Shown piece after piece: positions 1 to 7,153 of a stretch of DNA of 64,000 bases (its first letter is position 1; every line of letters starts with the position of its first letter). Origin of the DNA: Carboxylicivirga sp. GTDB lineage: Bacteria; Bacteroidota; Bacteroidia; Bacteroidales; Marinilabiliaceae. The stretch is from contig JAOARW010000055.1 of NCBI GenBank assembly GCA_025210475.1, forward strand, positions 1 through 64,000. Reading direction: 5' to 3'. The notes beneath the pieces were generated by a model. That model had not been told where the DNA came from. It saw nothing but the letters and a program-made list of their open reading frames with translations, and made no database searches. A program made the translations under genes and the position numbers.

Positions 1-2
1 AA

Positions 3-562
3 GTGAGTCGTAAAACTCACTAAAACAACTAAAAAGTGAATGAAAAATGAACAACTTATACAATTATAGTTAAATAGAAAGGTGGAAATGGTCATAAAAA
101 CAAAAAGCTCTTCTTTCAACTATTTTTGCAAAGGTCTCAAATCGTATCTTCTTTTATAATACTTTAAATCTTCTACTGTCATTATTATTTAATTTTTTCA
201 CCCCTTGCTCGGCGAAGTTTGCAACTTCGTCGAACTATACCAGTAGTCTTTGACTACTTTACTGTCGCACGCTGGCGCGGATTTGCAATCCGCACCACTT
301 ATTTTATAAACAAAACATCTAATAGATATCTCCTCTCAACTCGACTTTGTTGGCAGCCTCAACAAACAAAAGCCGCGCTATTGCTAACATGACTTTCTAT
401 TCTCATTTATTTATTTTGCTTCGCAATGTTAGTTGCAAACTAACTTTTACTAACGACATAGTTACAAACTATGCCGAGCTGTGTTCTTGTCTGATTAAGG
501 TATTGAATATAAGTTATCTCTTTGTAATACTGCAAAGAGGCACTTTCACGTACTGCAAAGTG
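3..562. repeat. Array of short unrelated palindromes, no gene
   Basis: At least eight short inverted repeats lie in this gene-free stretch: 3-20, 210-232, 242-258, 277-293, 428-444, 457-473, 518-539 and 541-562. Five of them (213-229, 242-258, 277-293, 428-444, 457-473) share one design, two perfect 7-base arms around a 3-base centre, with a different arm sequence each time. The centre is usually TGC, GCA, ACA or TTT. The last hairpin ends 17 nt past the stop of the K+ channel gene, so the array could fold in that mRNA's 3' end. Similar hairpin runs accompany REP-type/Y1 transposases in Bacteroidota, but no transposase is visible here. The first 579 bases contain no open frame I would call a gene. 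Confidence 0.7.
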
Positions 563-579
563 TCTGCTTGCTAATGGCC

Positions 580-1605
580 TTACACCCCCTCCTTTACTCC
601 AAATGTTTTTTCAATCTGCATCCTGGTATTTCCCACAGTTATTACAATCAGGTAGTTACCTCTTTTAATCGTCTGATTATCTTCCGGATTTTTATTGATA
701 TGTCCGTCCACCACCAAACCAATAAGAATGGCGTTCAGCTCTTTTTTCATTTTAACAAAAGCCTCAAAATACGACATCCCTTCATAGGGATTGCCCTCAC
801 ACACTCTGAATTGCTGGATATCCTGGTCATCATTATTTATGCTGGTAGCAATCAGATCGTCGGTATATTCAGCCACGTGGGGTTCGAACAAATAGGAAGC
901 CACCATCTTTGACGCGACTTCACTGCGCGACACCACATGGGATACCCCGGTGTTAATCAGTGTATCTTTCAAATCAGGTGCTGTGCAATTAACAATGATG
1001 TTGAGATTAGGATACAGCTTCTTAAGATTTAACACAAATACCAGTGTTTCGGTATCGTCCTTAAAATTGACAAATACAGCCTTACACTTATCGATGTTCA
1101 CCTTGTCAAAAGCCATGTTGTTATGATAGTCGGCAAACATGGCAAAAGCCCGGTCGTGATCATATAAATCTTTGATCAGCTCCAGGTTATTTTTTGAGTT
1201 GGTGATAAAGGCCACCTTATGACCAGCCGGAAAAATTTGATCAGCTACCTGACGGCCAAACTCGTTCCAGCCAATTATGATGTAATGATCTTCGAAATCT
1301 GTTCCAAAAAATCCATTCTTTTTCTTTTCCATATACAAATTGATTCTGCTGGTTATTTCTCCAATAAAGTATCCGATAAGCCCCAGGCTACCCAAAATAA
1401 TAAACAAACCGATCACCTTACCAACGTTGGTAACCGGATAAAAATCGCCATAACCAACGGTTGTAAGCGTTACGATGGCGTACCAAAAAGCATCAGTCAG
1501 CGATTTTATATTCGCATCGGCACTTCCCTTTTCAACAAGTGAAATAATATAGATTAACACCAGGTAAATAATACCTCCGATGATTAAACCCGATTTCTTT
1601 TTCAT
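580..1605 (-). CDS. Two-TM potassium channel with RCK (TrkA) domain
   Basis: A 341-residue inner-membrane K+ channel subunit. Two membrane helices (about residues 7-24 and 62-82) flank a pore loop with the selectivity filter TVGYGD at 49-54. A cytoplasmic TrkA-N/RCK domain starts near 105 with a modified Rossmann turn (GWNEFG, 112-117), and a TrkA-C-like domain fills roughly 255-335. This is the MthK-like layout, in which ligand binding to the RCK ring gates the pore; the ligand cannot be read from sequence. The gene starts 12 nt after the AdoMet decarboxylase gene and is the last member of the polyamine/PspA operon. That suggests a link between envelope stress, polyamines (known blockers of many K+ channels) and K+ flux; the link is inference. 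Confidence 0.9.
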   Translation of the reverse strand: MKKKSGLIIGGIIYLVLIYIISLVEKGSADANIKSLTDAFWYAIVTLTTVGYGDFYPVTNVGKVIGLFIILGSLGLIGYFIGEITSRINLYMEKKKNGFFGTDFEDHYIIIGWNEFGRQVADQIFPAGHKVAFITNSKNNLELIKDLYDHDRAFAMFADYHNNMAFDKVNIDKCKAVFVNFKDDTETLVFVLNLKKLYPNLNIIVNCTAPDLKDTLINTGVSHVVSRSEVASKMVASYLFEPHVAEYTDDLIATSINNDDQDIQQFRVCEGNPYEGMSYFEAFVKMKKELNAILIGLVVDGHINKNPEDNQTIKRGNYLIVITVGNTRMQIEKTFGVKEGV

Positions 1606-1617
1606 ATCCGATCTGGT

Positions 1618-1965
1618 TTATTGACTGTATTCCTCAATGGTTTTCTCCCACTTCATTTCATGCTTCAATCTATTGCAATAGTTTAAAAACACCTTTGTTT
1701 TCTCTTCATTGCAACTACTTAGTTCGATGTAGCACCATCCGCTTTCGGCAAAACTGTGAAGGGCTAGATGTGATTCGGCCAGAAGCCAAAAACCGGTAAA
1801 GCCATTTAGAGGAAAGTGGTGTTCGTTATAATTGAGCACCTTGAATTCCGCTTTGTTTAAAGCCGCATCGAACACAAACTTTAAAGCATCGGGCTCTATC
1901 AGCTTAACCCAACCTTTTAAACTATATATCTTCGGTGATAATTGTTTCGGACTTATTTCCATCAT
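1618..1965 (-). CDS. speD: S-adenosylmethionine decarboxylase proenzyme, divergent
   Basis: Makes decarboxylated AdoMet, the aminopropyl donor for spermidine. I start it at the ATG at 1965; a TTG two codons upstream is possible. In this numbering the self-cleavage motif is AESH, with pyruvoyl precursor Ser65, then His70 and Cys85. These spacings (+5 and +20 from Ser) match the catalytic set of short bacterial AdoMetDC. The usual surrounding words HTWPE and FTCG are changed to HSFAE and SSCN, so it belongs to a divergent branch. It follows the aminopropyltransferase gene with no gap, so both steps from AdoMet and putrescine to spermidine are co-transcribed. Confidence 0.85.
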   Translation of the reverse strand: MMEISPKQLSPKIYSLKGWVKLIEPDALKFVFDAALNKAEFKVLNYNEHHFPLNGFTGFWLLAESHLALHSFAESGWCYIELSSCNEEKTKVFLNYCNRLKHEMKWEKTIEEYSQ

Positions 1966-1971
1966 TTTCAA

Positions 1972-3525
1972 TTAATACAAATCCCAATTTCCTTTTAAAT
2001 AATATTTATAAAGTACCGGATCATGAATTCGGTTAACTTTTACAGAGTCATTAAATCCCGGATAAATATCCTTGCCAAAAGATGTTATCAATTGCATGGC
2101 CTCTTTGTTTATCCATTGGGTTCCGATCGCTTCATAAGTCTGAGCCTGCAAGGTTTCCTTCAACCTGATATCACGTTGCGTTTTCACGCCAAGGGACCAG
2201 CCCCATTCACCAAGCGTAATAACCTGGTTATGCAAAGCCTGGGTTACGAAACCGGCTTCTTGCATGGTTTTCACAATGCATTTAAAGGCCTTGGTAGCGA
2301 AATACGGACTACCCGATTGAGTGACAATCACACCCTCTTGACGCAGGTGTTTATAACAGGTACGATAAAACTCCACCGAATAAAGTCGTCCCAGCTCAAC
2401 CGTTCGCGGATCAGGCAGATCGATAATGATGACATCGTAAAACTCATTGGACTTATCCAGAAAAGTATAACCATCCGCATTAATCACCTCTACCTTATCA
2501 TGGTGCATCGATTGCTCATTTAGCTCCTGCAGTATTGGATGTTCCAAACCCAGGCGTGTCATGGCCGGATCCAGATCAACCAGTTTGATGCTTTTTACGC
2601 TCTGATATTTAAGCACCTCACGAACTGCACAACCATCCCCTCCTCCAAGGATCAATACATTCTGAGGATTCGGGTGCAAGGTCATGGCCGGATGAACCAA
2701 TGGCTCATGATACATCAGCTCGTCCATCGTACACAATTGCTGGTTACCATTCAGATAAAGCCAGTAATGATCTTTCCATTGGGTAATAACGATTCGCTGA
2801 TATTTCGATTGTTCCGAATAAATGACCTTGTCCTTGTATTTGAGTTGTTCTCCATAATGAATAATTGTATCAGCAAAATAGGTGCCAATGGGAATAGCCA
2901 ACAGTACAAATACAACCGCTACCTTCAGCCATACTTGTAAACCCGATTGTATGCGCTTTCTCAGAAAGAAATATACCCCGAGGGCTACTGAGAAATTAAC
3001 AACCCCCAAAAGAAACGGCGTATAGATTAATCCCATGATTGGCAAACCCACAAAGGCAAAAAAGACACCTCCTGCCAGACTACCGTAGTAATCATTTTCA
3101 AGCACATTGGAAATATTGACACGTAACTCCTCATACTCATCGTTAATGCGCATCACAAGCGGAATCTCCATACCAATAAAAGTACCGATAAGCATACAAA
3201 AACCATAAATGATTATACCAACCGAAGCGGTATAGGCCGATGCGGTATAAACAATTAAGGGGGCAAATGAAACCAGCAAGGAAAGGGAGAATTCGAGAAT
3301 CAGAAACTTCTCAATCAATTTACTCTGAAAAGTTTTACTGATGCGACTTCCCACGCCCATGGTAAATAACATGGTACTCACAATCATGGCCCACTGAAAA
3401 ATAGAGTCGCCTAAGAAATGAGTGGCTAAGGTCGATAGAAGATACTCGGCTACAATTCCACTGAACCCGGTAGCAAAGATCGCCGCCTTTAGAATTGCCG
3501 AATATTTGTTCTTTATTTTAATCAT
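1972..3525 (-). CDS. speE: Membrane-anchored spermidine synthase
   Basis: Polyamine aminopropyltransferase fused to an N-terminal membrane domain. Numbered from an upstream TTG at 3570, hydrophobic helices span about residues 25-235 and the synthase domain follows. It has the substrate motif with DELMYHEPLVHP near 283-294, the AdoMet-type loop GGGDG at 309-313 and acidic VDLDP at 331-335. I prefer the ATG at 3525 (residue 16 of the longer form); the TTG has an AAGGGA-like sequence in front and cannot be excluded. Membrane-fused SpeE proteins are a known subfamily. Here it sits between tandem DUF350 and AdoMetDC genes in a PspA operon, which points to local polyamine supply at the membrane (inference). 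Confidence 0.88.
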   Translation of the reverse strand: MIKIKNKYSAILKAAIFATGFSGIVAEYLLSTLATHFLGDSIFQWAMIVSTMLFTMGVGSRISKTFQSKLIEKFLILEFSLSLLVSFAPLIVYTASAYTASVGIIIYGFCMLIGTFIGMEIPLVMRINDEYEELRVNISNVLENDYYGSLAGGVFFAFVGLPIMGLIYTPFLLGVVNFSVALGVYFFLRKRIQSGLQVWLKVAVVFVLLAIPIGTYFADTIIHYGEQLKYKDKVIYSEQSKYQRIVITQWKDHYWLYLNGNQQLCTMDELMYHEPLVHPAMTLHPNPQNVLILGGGDGCAVREVLKYQSVKSIKLVDLDPAMTRLGLEHPILQELNEQSMHHDKVEVINADGYTFLDKSNEFYDVIIIDLPDPRTVELGRLYSVEFYRTCYKHLRQEGVIVTQSGSPYFATKAFKCIVKTMQEAGFVTQALHNQVITLGEWGWSLGVKTQRDIRLKETLQAQTYEAIGTQWINKEAMQLITSFGKDIYPGFNDSVKVNRIHDPVLYKYYLKGNWDLY

Positions 3526-3598
3526 GTGATAAAAAAGGGATACAGTTGCATCTGATTTATTCAAACCCAATGCAATATCCCTTGTTAAAAGTTATTTT

Positions 3599-4468
3599 CT
3601 ATAAACACCAGGTTATCAAAACCGATCCGCCGATATAAGCAAAAGCTTCGATGATTCCGGCACCAACATTTGGATGCTCCTGGTTAATAATTTCGTCGGT
3701 CAGGCGCTGACCCGGCAATAAAATTTTGTCGGTAAGAAAACGCATTACCGGTAATAAGATAATGCCCAATGCCAACTCAAATCCGGCTTCGGCAAAGGTC
3801 CAGCCCCACGATTCAAGATCGCCCATTAAGGCATGTCTGATCAGATTGGCAATAGCGATTAGAGCACCGGCAAAACCAACACCTACGGCCACGTTATCTT
3901 TTTCAATGTGCTCATGCACATCGTATGGTGTGATAAACTGGTAAACGGCAGCAGCAATAAATAAAGCGACTTGTCCGGCCAGCCAAAACACTACCGCCGA
4001 GCTAATGCCTTGCATCAAATTTCCGCTTTCGCCAGTTACTGCTCCAAAAATGATTAAGCCAGAGGCGATAGAAACAGCTCCTTCAATCACACCGGTTCCG
4101 GCATTTCGATCTTCAATAATCTCTTTTCGAACACTGAAATGACGCAAGATAATTTTATCGTTTAACCAGATTGAAAGGTTCAGCAGTATTATGGCCAATG
4201 CTCCATAGATGGCGATGTCCTGCATGTCTAAGAGCAGGCCGCGTGTAGGTCCCACAATGGCGCTTCCGATGGCTGCCAAAAGACCAATAAAATAACCAAC
4301 GTGGGCAAAAGAGAATGCCAGGTTATCTTTTTCAACCAATTCTTCTTTCACACTAAAGTCGCGATGAACCAGTTGATATGCTAATTTACCAAGATAAAAG
4401 ATTACAAAACCAACAGCAATATAAGCGATGGCATCGTATAGAATTGTTGATATTTCTGAAAATGTCAT
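3599..4468 (-). CDS. Tandem DUF350 inner-membrane protein (YjfL-like)
   Basis: A 289-residue integral membrane protein made of two DUF350 units, each with about four helices. Internal repetition is visible: the pattern polar linker with a Lys/Glu pair, Asn, small residues, then a Gly-rich helix recurs at about residues 48, 120, 190 and 265. DUF350 proteins (YjfL in E. coli) have no established biochemical role but are repeatedly found beside PspA, YgiB/YjfM-like and polyamine or glutathionylspermidine-type enzymes. It lies 23 nt after the Ser/Arg-rich gene and 73 nt before speE. A small-molecule channel or transporter role would fit the context but is unproven. Confidence 0.85.
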   Translation of the reverse strand: MTFSEISTILYDAIAYIAVGFVIFYLGKLAYQLVHRDFSVKEELVEKDNLAFSFAHVGYFIGLLAAIGSAIVGPTRGLLLDMQDIAIYGALAIILLNLSIWLNDKIILRHFSVRKEIIEDRNAGTGVIEGAVSIASGLIIFGAVTGESGNLMQGISSAVVFWLAGQVALFIAAAVYQFITPYDVHEHIEKDNVAVGVGFAGALIAIANLIRHALMGDLESWGWTFAEAGFELALGIILLPVMRFLTDKILLPGQRLTDEIINQEHPNVGAGIIEAFAYIGGSVLITWCL

Positions 4469-4491
4469 GTTAAATACTTTTGCTTAGGTTA

Positions 4492-5313
4492 TTACTTGCC
4501 ATATCCGCCACTGCGGCTGCGTGATGAACTTCTGCTATAGCGCGATGAACTTCTGCTGTTACGGTTGTTATAGCGCGAACTCGATGAATAGGAACGAGAT
4601 GAGCTGGCACTACTTGATCGCGACACCTGACTTCTTACATTTTGTTTGAACGAAGAAGGCTTAGAGCCCCAGGTGCTACTCTTACCACTGCCTGAAGACG
4701 TATATGTCTTGGTTCCATAAACGCTGCGGCCCGAAGGTCCGTAATAAGGGCGTGATCCATAATAGCCACCGCGGTAGTAATCGTTGTAATAAGAGCGGTG
4801 AGCAGGGTAGGTCATTAAATTAAACATGGACGACATAAAAGCATATTGCCCGTAAAATTCCCAGAAAGATGTACCGTTTCGCTCTGTCCAGCGACCGTAT
4901 TTCTCATTACCGATGTAATGATTATAACCGGCCGGGCTGGCTTGTTTGGAAACTTTTCCATTCTTTTTCGAAACAATCTCCATGCCCATGTTATTAACAT
5001 TGGCGGCAAAAAACGCATCAGGAACTTTTTCCCATCCGGTTTCTTCTGTTAAAACCGTATCGGGACGTTCAATCAAAACATTGTACTGATGATAATACTT
5101 ACCATCACGGGCATCCATATCCAAAAGAATGATGGAGTAATTTTGCTCATTATTTAACCTCTTTATCAGGTTGTCAATTGGCGACTTTTCCCAGTTATTA
5201 ATCGTTGTGGTATTACCACGGTCTGGGCGTCTTCCCGAGCGATTACTACAGGTTTTCACAACAAAAAAACCAATAATAAAAATGATAATAATTTTCGCAA
5301 TGCCGTTATTCAT
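4492..5313 (-). CDS. YgiB/YjfM-like protein with Ser/Arg/Tyr/Gly-rich tail
   Basis: A 273-residue protein with an N-terminal membrane or signal helix (about residues 5-20, a Cys at 22), a globular part to about 140, and a low-complexity tail to the end rich in Ser, Arg, Tyr and Gly. The segment with FW and YG near 128-133, followed by Tyr/Gly repeats and a terminal Ser/Arg-rich stretch, resembles the layout of E. coli YgiB/YjfM (DUF1190). In E. coli those partner glutathionylspermidine-synthase-like ATP-grasp enzymes. Assignment rests on architecture and context, not on strong motif identity; DUF4247 proteins occupy the same slot in other phyla. Likely envelope-located. No ATP-grasp gene is present in this operon. 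Confidence 0.65.
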   Translation of the reverse strand: MNNGIAKIIIIFIIGFFVVKTCSNRSGRRPDRGNTTTINNWEKSPIDNLIKRLNNEQNYSIILLDMDARDGKYYHQYNVLIERPDTVLTEETGWEKVPDAFFAANVNNMGMEIVSKKNGKVSKQASPAGYNHYIGNEKYGRWTERNGTSFWEFYGQYAFMSSMFNLMTYPAHRSYYNDYYRGGYYGSRPYYGPSGRSVYGTKTYTSSGSGKSSTWGSKPSSFKQNVRSQVSRSSSASSSRSYSSSSRYNNRNSRSSSRYSRSSSRSRSGGYGK

Positions 5314-5359
5314 AGTTATCTGGTTATAGTTAATTTTTAAAGATCATTTTTACATTAGC

Positions 5360-5905
5360 TTACTTGTCTTCGGCCGGCAATATGTTGGAAATCTCAAATT
5401 CTTTAAGGCTGATACCAATGGCTGCCTCAAATTCTTTCTCATCCCATTGTTCGATACAAAGCAGGTGTTTGCCTTCCTCATCTTCAAAATCCCACGATCG
5501 GAACTCTTCCCAGTTATCACCTTTGGCAATATCGTGAAAATACCCGGCCGATTCCTTTTCGAGATAATAATCAACGCCATCACAGGTAATTTTCTTCGGT
5601 GGCTGCTGTTTATTCATTAAGGTTTCCGGTAAATCAGTCGCAATGGCTCGTACCTTCTTCTTTTTCATCAACGACAGCTGTATACCATCATCCTCTTCAA
5701 CTCCCAGGAAGCAGGTTTCGCTGCCATTACTCACTTTAAACTCTCGGGTGAAATAGTTATCGCCCCAATCGTACTCGTAAATGGCCTCTACTACCCAAGT
5801 GGATAAGTCGTATTCAAAAATGAAACCAACATCCAGGTCCTGAACCCGGATATTGGTGCTATCGTAATGCGACTCCTTCTTTTTAAAAAAATCGAATAGT
5901 CCCAT
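5360..5905 (-). CDS. DUF4178 domain protein
   Basis: A 181-residue soluble protein. The first half has the DUF4178 pattern: a Trp/aromatic beta-rich block ending in a word like FLGVEEDDGIQLSL (about residues 66-79). The second half closes with LLCIEQWDEKEFEAAIG (about 148-164), also seen in DUF4178 proteins. The N-terminus MGLFDFFKKK may be membrane-peripheral. The family has no known reaction but travels with PspA, DUF350 and spermidine synthase genes; E. coli YjfK fills the equivalent slot. The start codon follows the pspA stop after one base, so the two are almost certainly translated from one mRNA. Confidence 0.75.
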   Translation of the reverse strand: MGLFDFFKKKESHYDSTNIRVQDLDVGFIFEYDLSTWVVEAIYEYDWGDNYFTREFKVSNGSETCFLGVEEDDGIQLSLMKKKKVRAIATDLPETLMNKQQPPKKITCDGVDYYLEKESAGYFHDIAKGDNWEEFRSWDFEDEEGKHLLCIEQWDEKEFEAAIGISLKEFEISNILPAEDK

Positions 5906-5906
5906 A

Positions 5907-6608
5907 TTAATCTTTCTTCAGCTTAGCTTTTAATTCTTCCAAAGAGTTTGATGCAGCTACCTGATTATCTGATAATACATCATCAATCTCATCGTCTATA
6001 CTGCGATTTTCCAGGCTGATTTCGCCATAAGCTTCGGCCATGGCTTCCTGCTGAGCAACTTTTTCTTTCATCTTTTCGAGCATCGAAACCGTACCTGAAC
6101 TATCAATACCACTTAATTGCTTGTTGATTTTTTGTGTGGCACTGCTTACACGCGCTCTGGCCTTAAGCGTACGCAGTTCGTTTTCATAACTTGAAATAGA
6201 ACTTTTTAGCTTCTTTACATTTTTATCTAAAGTGGCAATGTTATTATCAAAGCGTGTGACCTCTTCCTGAGCTCTGCCGGCTGCCTGAAGGGCTTCTTCC
6301 TTGCGTGTTAAAGCTTCGGTTGCCAAACGGTCAGCTTCAGCCGCATCGAGTTCGCCTTTTTCTGCTTTGCCCAATAAAAGAATCGCCTTTTGCTCGTAAT
6401 TAGCTGCTTTGGATTTATTATCGTTCAAATCTCTTTTACTGCGAATAGCCAAGGCTTTTACTTCGGCCAAAGCCTGAAGACTTTTATCCAAATCCTTCTT
6501 TAAATCGCGGATGCCCTGCTCCGTCATTTTAATCGGATCTTCCAATTTATCAACAACGGCGTGTGCCTCTGCTTTTCCTACTCTGAAAAGTCTGTTAAAT
6601 ATACCCAT
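5907..6608 (-). CDS. pspA: PspA/IM30 family envelope-stress protein
   Basis: A 233-residue PspA/IM30 homologue (YjfJ type), predicted to be almost entirely coiled coil. It opens with the amphipathic helix MGIFNRLFRVGKAEAH, continues with the DPIKMTEQGIRDL region typical of the family, and ends in a short acidic and Lys-rich tail. Such proteins polymerise on stressed membranes and limit proton leakage. It starts 9 nt after the YjfI-like gene. No PspF, PspB or PspC gene is seen nearby, so regulation is probably different from the enterobacterial Psp response. Confidence 0.9.
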   Translation of the reverse strand: MGIFNRLFRVGKAEAHAVVDKLEDPIKMTEQGIRDLKKDLDKSLQALAEVKALAIRSKRDLNDNKSKAANYEQKAILLLGKAEKGELDAAEADRLATEALTRKEEALQAAGRAQEEVTRFDNNIATLDKNVKKLKSSISSYENELRTLKARARVSSATQKINKQLSGIDSSGTVSMLEKMKEKVAQQEAMAEAYGEISLENRSIDDEIDDVLSDNQVAASNSLEELKAKLKKD

Positions 6609-6617
6609 GGTGTGTTT

Positions 6618-7013
6618 TTAAGCTTTTGAGAAATTAATTAGTTCTTCTGAATATTCCGAAAGCAATAGCTTCAGTGAGTTAATGCTGGCTTCGAGCTCAT
6701 TTTGATCAAGTGTTTCCAACTGAAGGGTATCCCTGAAAATAAGCTTACGTCCTGATTCATCCAACACGAATGCACCATGAACAATCTCCCGATTCTTAAC
6801 TAAGAGTGCTTTATAAATGTCTTCAGATCCTTTCTCCAATTCAATTAACAAACCTTCAATAATAATAATCGAATCTTCACAATCAATTACCAGATTTGAA
6901 ATACCGTCCTCTTCCTGGTTTATTACCAGTATTTCTTCATTCACATCTTCCGAAACAATTTGATATTCGAGATTTAGAAGATATTCTTTCACTTTTAAGA
7001 AATGTTCACTCAT
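6618..7013 (-). CDS. Small acidic YjfI/DUF2170-like protein
   Basis: A 131-residue acidic protein, first gene of the PspA/polyamine operon. I start it at the ATG at 7013; a longer frame to 7112 would run through the promoter. Alternating beta strands and two helices, with short acidic turns, suggest the fold of YjfI/DUF2170 and type III secretion chaperone-like proteins. Its position directly before pspA matches yjfI-yjfJ in E. coli. No catalytic motif is visible. The family match is tentative; the gene itself is well supported by operon position and spacing. Confidence 0.6.
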   Translation of the reverse strand: MSEHFLKVKEYLLNLEYQIVSEDVNEEILVINQEEDGISNLVIDCEDSIIIIEGLLIELEKGSEDIYKALLVKNREIVHGAFVLDESGRKLIFRDTLQLETLDQNELEASINSLKLLLSEYSEELINFSKA

Positions 7014-7049
7014 TTTTATAGTTGTTTGTTTAATGGTTATGCAATCTAT

Positions 7050-7078
7050 CAAATATAAGAAAAAGAAACATTCGGCAA
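7050..7078 (-). promoter_or_regulatory. Promoter of the PspA/polyamine operon
   Basis: On the minus strand the -7 box TATATTTG (7057-7050) matches the Bacteroidota consensus TAnnTTTG exactly, and TTG at 7078-7076 lies 18 nt upstream as a -33 element. Transcription would start near 7043, about 30 nt before the ATG of the first gene. Confidence 0.55.
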
Positions 7079-7153
7079 GGTCTGTAAGTTTGCTAATAAA
7101 TGCAAATTCCAAACCTTTGTTGTAATACCATCAGAAGAGGCGCTATGCCATTA

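Noticed and set aside
3-562. CRISPR array
   Set aside because: The palindromes differ in sequence and spacing; there are no identical repeats with regular spacers and no cas genes.
347-574. Small open frame on the plus strand in the palindrome region
   Set aside because: It runs through several hairpins, has no ribosome site or family-like composition, and is most likely chance.
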